From NCBI GenBank assembly GCA_951812925.1, contig OX638369.1:17203329-17267328 (forward strand): 64,000 bases of DNA, written 5' to 3'. The DNA is from Calliopum simillimum. Lineage: Eukaryota; Arthropoda; Insecta; Diptera; Lauxaniidae. A program made the position numbers and the translations under genes. Within the stretch, counting starts at the first letter, position 1; each line of letters opens with the position of its first letter. Positions 57,104 to 64,000 of this stretch are shown here, piece by piece. The notes beneath the pieces are model-generated. The model was not told where the DNA came from. It did no database searches and was given only the letters and a program-made list of their open reading frames with translations.

Positions 57104-58141
57104 CTACTTGAGATTTTCGATGTGGTCACCATTGGCCTTAACTATGGCCCGTAGACGGTCGAAGAACGAGTCGCATGCTGCACGAATTTGATTTTGTGGA
57201 AGTTTGCGCCATTCTCGTTGAAGGGCCACTTTTAGCGCATCAACGCTCTGGTATTTTTTAGTCAAGACCTTCCTGTCCAACATACCCCAGATTGAGAAAT
57301 CCAGCGGATTCGCATCAGGCGAATTTGAGAGCCATTGTTGAGCAGAAATGAAGCTAGAAACGTTTTTTTCTAACCATTCTTGATTCACACGAGCTTTGTG
57401 TGACGGTGCCGAGTCTTGTTGGAATGTCCATGGCTTGCAACCGAAATGTTTGTGTGCCCACGGTAGTAAAGCACCCTCCAACACTGATTCACGATACATC
57501 TGGGAGTTTACTTTGACGCCAGCGGCCAAAAAAACGAGTGGTGAGCGCCCATCAGCAGTCACTGCAGCCCAAACCATCACATGCGGTGGTGCCTGCGTCC
57601 TGGTGGCCAAACAAACATTCAAATTTTCGTAGGACCTCTCTGTCAAGTAAACCCGATCATTTTGTTTGTTTACATATTGCTGGATACAGTAATTTTTCTC
57701 ATCAGAGAAGACAATTTGTGACAGATTTCCGGCGGCGTGCAAGCGCAACAACTCCTTGGCTCTATCGAGCCTAACTTTTTTTTGAGCAGGAGTGAGATCA
57801 TGCGCCTTTTGGAACTTGAGGGCCTTTAGTCCGAGCTTGTTTGACAATATGTGTTGCATTCGTTCACGCGATATTTTCAGCTCGGCAGCCATTTGTCTGC
57901 CACTGCGTCTCGGATTTCGCTCAATTCTGGCCTTCACCTTTCGAACCATTTCTGGTGATGTTGCAGTTATTTTCCGACCACCACCATGTCGTTTGGCAAC
58001 GCTGCAAGTACCATTGTAACGTGTTATGGTCCGATACACAAACATTTTATTCATTTTTAAATGTTTCAGCTCACGAACAATTGCTGGTTGCGATTTTCCA
58101 GCTAAATAAAGAGCAATCACACTATTACGTTTGAATTCCAT
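57104..58141 (-). CDS. Mariner-like transposase, maT family (DD37D), apparently intact
   Basis: A single uninterrupted frame of 345 aa, the full length of the family. The first helix-turn-helix starts at MEFKRNSVIALYLAGKSQPA. KRHGGGRKIT (about residues 50-59) is the GRPR-like linker, followed by a second helix-turn-helix (SGRQMAAELKISRERMQHIL). The catalytic triad is Asp in IVFSDEKNY, Asp in WTFQQDSAPSHKAR and Asp in SPDANPLDFSIWG, with 37 residues between the last two. The enzyme cuts and pastes its element at TA sites in the nucleus. No stop, frameshift or missing key residue is visible, which is unusual in this window. Plus-strand frames here are shadows. Confidence 0.9.
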   Translation of the reverse strand: MEFKRNSVIALYLAGKSQPAIVRELKHLKMNKMFVYRTITRYNGTCSVAKRHGGGRKITATSPEMVRKVKARIERNPRRSGRQMAAELKISRERMQHILSNKLGLKALKFQKAHDLTPAQKKVRLDRAKELLRLHAAGNLSQIVFSDEKNYCIQQYVNKQNDRVYLTERSYENLNVCLATRTQAPPHVMVWAAVTADGRSPLVFLAAGVKVNSQMYRESVLEGALLPWAHKHFGCKPWTFQQDSAPSHKARVNQEWLEKNVSSFISAQQWLSNSPDANPLDFSIWGMLDRKVLTKKYQSVDALKVALQREWRKLPQNQIRAACDSFFDRLRAIVKANGDHIENLK

Positions 58142-59744
58142 TTCGAAAATTTTTTATTTTCAATAAATTGTCGCGCAAATGCTTTTGGTTACTTGTTGAC
58201 AATAGAATGAACTAACATCATGCCAATTTTTAGACAGCTGTCATGTTTCATCTGTCAGATAAGTCTATCTGAAGTTGGTAACAGTTCGAATCAGCTACAG
58301 GGTGGCCTACCATGGTTTTCCGTCCTAGTTTTTTATAGCCGTTTATGATGGAATTAGATCTGCTTATTACGAATCTGAGTTTGGTTTTTTTATCACGTCT
58401 GGATCCTGAGTTATCCTTGCTTTAAAATGAAAAATCATTGTTTTGGGTTCTACTTAAAGCTACATTACAAAAGCAGAAAAGGGTATCGTTGATTTTTTTC
58501 AATGGATTTGGATAGCCAACTGTATTCACAAGAAGCCATACTGACGCTATTTTTAGGTTGTTTTACGTTTTTACGAGATATAGGCCACTACAAAAAAGGG
58601 TTTTTTCAACGCCATACAAAGGATTAATGATTTCATAGTTTTAGATTTAAATACATATCTCACAAACTATGCAAGCAATGATGAAAATTAATGGAAGGAT
58701 GGCGAATATAAATACCAAATGGTGGGTGGAAAAAAGGTGAAATTAAATAAATGCCACGCCCACTTTTTCACTTATTAAGTTATACGATCGCATGGCAGCG
58801 GCTATTTTCTTCTTGTATTGCTCAAATGTTACATCTTCTTTGAGCTTTTCGGTGTAATTTTTATTCATTTCAGCCTTGGTGAGGCGAACCTGTGTGATAA
58901 ATTGGCGATTGAAATCAAAAAACGAAATATAATATTTACTGTGACAAATCTCGGTCACGTTACACATATATTATGGTCTTTTAGAGAAAGAAGGCTTCTA
59001 AAAATTGCTAAAACTTAAGTGTAGTCAAAATGTATCCATAGTCTGTTCGTCAGAAATGCAATTGCCGTCAAATTAAATCGCGGTTAAAGTGCCATTAAAA
59101 ACTTTTTCCTTTTTTGTATCTGCCACGATAACTTTAAATTGCGACTGTTTTCATTGCCATAAAATCGGCTTACATTTTTTTTTACATTTTATTATTTATT
59201 TATATATATAATGGTATAATTTCACATAACTAGCCTTAATTTTTCCACTGTTATGCATGGCCCCGCTGTTTATAAGTCGTTTATATTATACTTTTCTTGC
59301 AAAGCTCCTTCGGATGCAAGCTTTTTTGGCGAGTTTCAACCGAAGTAGCAAGCGCGATCGTATGTTTATCACCGGGCTCTGTTAAATTAGAACTTTGCAT
59401 ATGCTGCATTGAATTTTTGCTGTGATACTCGTCTAATCTATGCAATAAATTAATAAAGCACGCTTGGTCGAGTTCTTGGTTTGTAGGTGAATTCGACAGA
59501 AGATCCCATATGGTTATGGGTGAAACGTATCGAAAACCAACCTACCAACAATTTTTTGGTTTTTTAACATATGCATTTTGCCTTGTTTTTGTAATATTGG
59601 TGTTTTTACTCAAAAACATAGAACAGTAAGCTCACACCACAAAACCACTTGATACGTGATTTGTTGGTAGCTGTTCAAAACAACAAAAAAATTAAAAATG
59701 CTTTATATATAACCAATCCAAAAAGTTTCTTAAAACACCCATAG

Positions 59745-61722
59745 GGGTATTCACGATGCTGATTAAAATGTTGCAAACGCACTTAAATAGAATTATGGTT
59801 ACGGGTTAAAATATCAGCTGATTTTTCTAGTTCTTCATACAAATTTAAAAATGCCGAAGTCAAGCGAAAAACCCAAAACATCAAACTTTTTAATTTATAG
59901 AACTATTGGTAGAATCGAATTTGTACAAGGTAAGTGTAGGAATTGATAAAAACAAATGAAGGAAGAGGTTTACTTAAGCGCCCAAAGTAAAAAATAAATA
60001 GGGTTTTGGGTGCTCAAGTAAACTTAAGCCCAATTGAATTTTCTTAAATGCCTGCCGTTTACGTTTTACTGTCCATTACCGCTTTCTTCCTTTCGCGATG
60101 TTTTTTTACAATTTTACTCATTGCACAGTGGGCTCCTACGCGTTTTAAGTTTGACTTTGTTGACGACAAAATCGGGGTACGGGGATGTGTTCGTACACAT
60201 TTCAGGATTATAAAACTGCTTCACGTAAAATCGGAGCTGATCGGTTTCGTAAGTTACAACCAATTACATGTTTTTTTCTTTTCTTTTTTTCTTATTACTG
60301 TGCAGTTAACAATAAATTATTATTATTACCGCCCAGAAAGTACCCTATGAAGGAAAAAATGTCAAGCAACATTTACACTACATTTTCCTATCCTCAACAT
60401 TTGTTTCTAAAATGTCCATCCCTTATCTCAACCTCCTAGGGGGCTCTCATACAAATTTACGTGAAAATGTAAACTTTATTGAAAACTCCCTTAGGGAATG
60501 GAAATATGAGGCATATATTTTCCAGTAAATACTGGAGAGAGAGTAATGTAATAGGGGCTGGTTAATATTTTTGTTTACCCTTAGGCACTTCTGGGCACCT
60601 GGTCACTTATTTTTACCATATACAATGCTTTTTTAACATGATCATAGCTTTGTAATGGAAAACAATACGAGCCCATTTTATTTCTCATTTTGAAGACTGG
60701 GAATAGTACTAAATAATGCAATTAATATAAAATAGCATTACAATTTCATAAGTCCTATATTTAACCCCAAATATAGCCAAATACCGATTTTTAGCTCTTT
60801 TTCAAGGTTAAGATATTTTGGAAAAAGCAAAAGATATTGTCAAAGTTCTGATTGAGTTTTAAAAAAAATGAATTGATCTTTCATCTTCTGAATCAGGTTT
60901 TATGACTTACAATTATCTGGTCTTATTATATAATATTCAAAATAACGAAAAATCGTCTTTAGATTTTTTTACATGTTAGAATATCTCAAAAACTATATGC
61001 GATAGAGCAATTCTGATTCAGATTTAGAATCCGCAAATCCACTATAAATGACAATTTTTGCTTAACTTTCTTGTTCTTTTTAAAGGTTTTTGGCCAATTT
61101 ATAAAAAATGAATTTTTTTACAAAATTGCAAAGAACTACCAATGGTTTGATTTCAGAATCCTGTTTTTTCGATTCCATTAGTGCTCACGAGTATTTTTAC
61201 ATCATTACGTGTTGAATCCATGACATTTTGATTTAAACTTTTTTGTTACTATACAGTAGAAAATAAAAAACCATGTAATTGGCTGTAACTTACGAAACCG
61301 ATCAGCTCCGATTTTACTTGAAGCAGTTTTATAATCCTGAAATGAGTACGAACAAATTCCCATACCACGATTTTGTCGTCAACAAAGTCAAACTCAAAAC
61401 ACGTAGGAGCCCACTGTGATTGAAAAGAGACTTTTTTGGTTTTATTAACAAAATACTAAAATCCTTCATGATTTGCTTACCTACTTTTCGCATCTTTTGC
61501 ACAGTAACAATGACAAGTGGAACAGCTTATTCTTTAGTGATGCTTACTCACGTTGGCTAGTGTCAATGCAAAATTTATTTATTATTTGGGTAAACGTAAA
61601 TTACGGTCAAAGGCTGATTAACAGTGTTACCGTTTGTATTTTGTTGTTGGGTTTAGTTATTTTTTCGCACTTTTAACCATTTAACTCGATAACCACTTCT
61701 TTAACCAACATCGTGAACACCC
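59745..61722. mobile_element. TIR element with GGGTNTTCACGATG ends, interrupted by a foldback
   Basis: The left GGGTATTCACGATGCTGATTAAA and the right end (reverse complement GGGTGTTCACGATGTTGGTTAAA) match at 20 of 23 positions. A candidate first exon lies at 59851-59929: MPKSSEKPKTSNFLIYRTIG then RIEFVQ and a donor G/GTAAGT. The short GGG-starting ends resemble Harbinger-type elements, but no nuclease motif is left. The foldback at 60124-61419 is nested inside. Confidence 0.45.
60124..61419. mobile_element. Foldback element with CACAGTGG ends and 4-bp TSD
   Basis: Left CACAGTGGGCTCCTACGCGT is mirrored on the right (ACGTAGGAGCCCACTGTG). Arms of about 170 bp continue with AGTTTGACTTTGTTGACGAC, TTCAGGATTATAAAACTGCTTC and GATCGGTTTCGTAAGTTACA. 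ATTG borders both sides (60120-60123, 61420-61423), a 4-bp target duplication. Inside, ATATCTCAAAAACTATATGC followed by GATAGAGCAATTCTGA matches the palindrome at 26051-27920. No transposase. Confidence 0.68.
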
Positions 61723-61729
61723 GTCATGT

Positions 61730-63300
61730 TATTGAGTTTGGCAAGACTAGATATAACCCTAAAAAATTTTTTTTTTAAATTCATTTTATGGATGAGAACT
61801 TATGATTCCAACGTAAAGTTGAAAAAGTAGATTTTGACTAATGACTGTCACCCTAATATGTACGAATACATTATATTTTATAATGCTTTATAATTGGATG
61901 AAAGTACATTTATTGCGCTGTTTCTTTATTTAAGCTTTTTATTCAAAAAGCTACATTTACATATTTGCAGAGAGATTTAAAACATTTAGCGATGCTACTA
62001 AAGTTAAACTGTGCGTCTATCATTTCTCCTTATGATGACAAGCAACGTCGTTGCCACTTTGTTTAACAAGAAATGTCCCTCCAAAAACGTGCAGACTTCC
62101 AAAATCATTTTGAATTGGTGATTGTGACCGTTTGCGTAACATTGAAATCATTTAATATCATACGATCGAACAGAGACACTCACGGTTTTTTATGATAAGA
62201 TGAGAGGTTGATTTTTTCGAATGAATGCAACTCGTAAACTTTTCTTTGAAATGTATTCAAAATTTTACAATCGAAATCTGAATAGTGATATATACTTAAT
62301 TCCGGAAACTTAATAGACTATGTATATACTAGCTTTCAATGTTCTTAGTAACACAATAAAAAATGTTATTCGAGTCATAAATTATGTAGGTAAGTATATT
62401 GCTTTTAAGTTTCTAGAATAAATAAAATTCTTTCAAAAAATAATACCTAAAAATGATCTGGTATTGTCGTTTTCCGGAATACTAACTACATATATAATAT
62501 ATGCAAATATGTCCGTACATTTACCTTTACTTGTGCAATTACTAACAAATGTCATAGCTAAGACGCTTTTATTATTCGCTTGACGCCGCAACATTTGAAT
62601 TACAATTGTACGTTTATCTTTAGATTTTTTACTTAAATAAAGATAACCATTCGATAGATAGCACAAAAATTAAGATAACTTCATCCCATAGTAAGGATGA
62701 ATAAGCCAAGTTATTTTTGAAACAGTTTTAATTCGAAAGTAATGGAGCTAACAAGAGTGGTGTTGGGAAAATTGTTGTTGAAAACTTCTGCAATTTTCAA
62801 TTTTGAATAAAATTTAATAATAAATTATAAATATTAAGTAAAATTGTGAAATCTTCTCGAATAATATTTTTGCAAAAAAAAAAAAAAAAAAGAATAGAAA
62901 ATGTTGCCAAGACTGTTCGACTTTTCTGAAGGCGTTTTTAAGCCAGATTTTCGTCATCAATTATATGCAACATTAAGTGGTATTTAACTTAAAAGAATAC
63001 AGATCATTATATGGAATATTCTTTGGAAAACGAACATTCCAAAAACTACAAAAACTTGAAGTATTTAGTTTACAAATATGATAGGCAAAACTGCTGATTT
63101 TCATGTTGTTTTTTGCTACTCTTTTAGCCAAATGTTCAAAAAAATAAAACTTGTTTCTTGCTTCCCTTTAAAAGTGTGCAATATTTTGTCTCTTGTAAAT
63201 TTTTCTATAAGTTTAATGTTTTTACGCAGAAGCAGATTAAAAGAATAACGCAGGGTAATAATGAATTTCCGCAGGGTGCTTCGGAGTAAATTTTGAGTTG
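61730..63300. other. AT-rich spacer, nothing recognised
   Basis: Poly-A near 62875. No coding motif or repeat noticed. Confidence 0.4.
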
Positions 63301-63309
63301 ACATGACCT

Positions 63310-63722
63310 AAACAGCAAAAAGTTTGAGGATAAAGTATAAACTTATTTATACTATTTGTTTTTATAAACATATGTATTCCAATTTTTTGATATAATTTAT
63401 AAAAAGCTTAAATGTTTAAATTCTACAAATTTCATACCAAAATTGTATAATTCTAATATCAAATTCTGTTTGAACATCGTTTGCTTAATTTACAAATTTT
63501 ATACATCTTCGCAATATCGGTTAATGGTGTAGCGGTCTAACGAGTTTCTATCACACGGGACGGGTCGTAGGTTCGAATCGTCCTGCGATCGTTTCTTTTT
63601 TTTTTAATTGAAATTGTAATAATACTTTATTTGCAAAAAATGTTATACCAAGTTTGGTATGGATTTGTATTCACTCCAATTTGGTTTGCATTTTACACCT
63701 AAACTATTTATTTGCTGTGCAC
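63310..63722. repeat. ACAGCAAAAAGTTTG element with a tRNA-derived SINE segment
   Basis: The left ACAGCAAAAAGTTTGAGGATAAA and the right inverted partner (TTTACACCTAAACTATTTATTTGCTGT) bound a 410-bp unit. At 63525-63580 lies a tRNA-like head: A-box TGGTGTAGCGGTCTAACG and B-box GTAGGTTCGAATCG, followed by a T run that would stop Pol III. The T-arm and acceptor stems do not pair, so it is not a functional tRNA gene. The head matches the SINE pieces at 40-42 kb. Confidence 0.5.
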
Positions 63723-64000
63723 TGAATCCACAAATATTGGATTCACCAAATTGACTCAAGTTCTCAAGAACTTTTTGGACAAAAGTGAAAAATCGCTTTA
63801 TGCCAAACATCAGGCATGATTTTCTATGAGTACTCGTACATTAAACTTTACCTTTCAACTTTTCGAAATGATGAGAAGATCGAAAGTTGATCAAAAAAAT
63901 CGAAAAATTATAAGAAAGCTATATATATTTCTGGCCTAGCCAACACTATTGTCAATAGCTAGAATCTGGCAACACCATAATAAAGTTTGACATTTTTTAG

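Larger units (their letters stand above)
56990..58294 (-). mobile_element. maT-type (DD37D) mariner-like transposon, right end damaged
   Basis: The left TIR is CAGGGTGGCTGATTCGAAGT and continues GTTACCAA, flanked by TA at 56988. The right TIR matches inverted (TTGGTAACAGTTCGAATCAG, one mismatch), but its terminal CCACCCTG is missing. In its place stands TACAGGGTGG in the opposite sense. The element is about 1.3 kb, the usual size, and carries an intact transposase gene. Confidence 0.8.
56150..59672. mobile_element. 3.5-kb element with ~167-bp terminal inverted repeats, host of the maT copy
   Basis: The left arm 56150-56317 (AGCTACCAACAAATCA..TGGTTTTCGATACGTTTCAC..ACCATATGG) is mirrored at 59507-59672 with about 90% identity by eye. 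The maT transposon lies inside (56990-58294). Removing it leaves about 2.2 kb with no recognisable transposase. One GCCACGCCCACTTTTT module occurs near 58751. Confidence 0.6.

Noticed and set aside
57396..58134. Plus-strand open frames within the maT transposase
   Set aside because: Antisense shadows of the intact transposase gene.
63520..63600. Possible functional tRNA gene
   Set aside because: A- and B-box words are present but the T-arm and acceptor stems do not pair, and the same head is part of SINE copies at 40-42 kb.

Overview
The window looks like nuclear DNA of a higher fly (Diptera). It is AT-rich, its introns are short (63 bp in the one complete gene), it has Drosophila-style initiator motifs, and it is packed with fly-type transposons. 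A tephritid fruit fly is the best guess because of a mariner-like element with a DD41D catalytic spacing, the rosa lineage known to me from tephritids. That assignment is inference. There are no prokaryotic genes, no CRISPR array and no functional tRNA or rRNA gene.

Only two host genes are well supported, both on the minus strand. The first is a single small coding exon (10279-10370) whose 30-residue product is the N-terminus of a class I unconventional myosin, most likely myosin ID (Myo31DF). It ends in a consensus splice donor, and the rest of the gene was not found to its left within the window. The second is a complete two-exon gene (15737-17425, 541 aa) of the QRICH2/C16orf96 (DUF4795) coiled-coil family. 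A candidate orphan promoter with a non-coding first exon lies at 45151-46120 on the plus strand. A stop-interrupted exon-like stretch (14616-14755) and a few unrecognised open frames are listed at low confidence.

Everything else is mobile or repetitive. Left part (1-12.4 kb): a pogo-like relic, a 0.7-kb terminal-inverted-repeat (TIR) element, an inverted-repeat host element carrying a MITE and a deleted LINE, and a foldback with an 8-bp target duplication just upstream of the myosin start codon. Middle (13-34 kb): a Jockey/CR1-like LINE relic, a degenerate satellite-like array upstream of the QRICH2-like gene, an RTE-like LINE, two foldbacks including a 1.87-kb near-perfect palindrome, a 60-bp minisatellite, a perfect 36-bp hairpin, a broken ITmD37E transposon with intact TIRs, and a TIR element holding a two-exon open frame. 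Right part (35-64 kb): a deleted rosa element inside another repeat, a cluster of tRNA-derived SINE pieces with a (CA)n run, a palindrome built from GGAAATAACGCC, modules carrying GGGCGTGGCACCGCCCAC including a 424-bp tandem array, relics of a LINE RNase H, a Ty3/gypsy RNase H and a mariner, an open maT (DD37D) transposase nested in a 3.5-kb TIR element, and a foldback with recombination-signal-like CACAGTGG ends.

The elements do not form one pathway. The picture is repeated insertion of one family into another around two small gene islands. The observations most worth checking are the intact maT transposase with a damaged right end, the foldback in the myosin upstream region, the TIR element with a spliced open frame, and the palindromic foldbacks that share internal modules.
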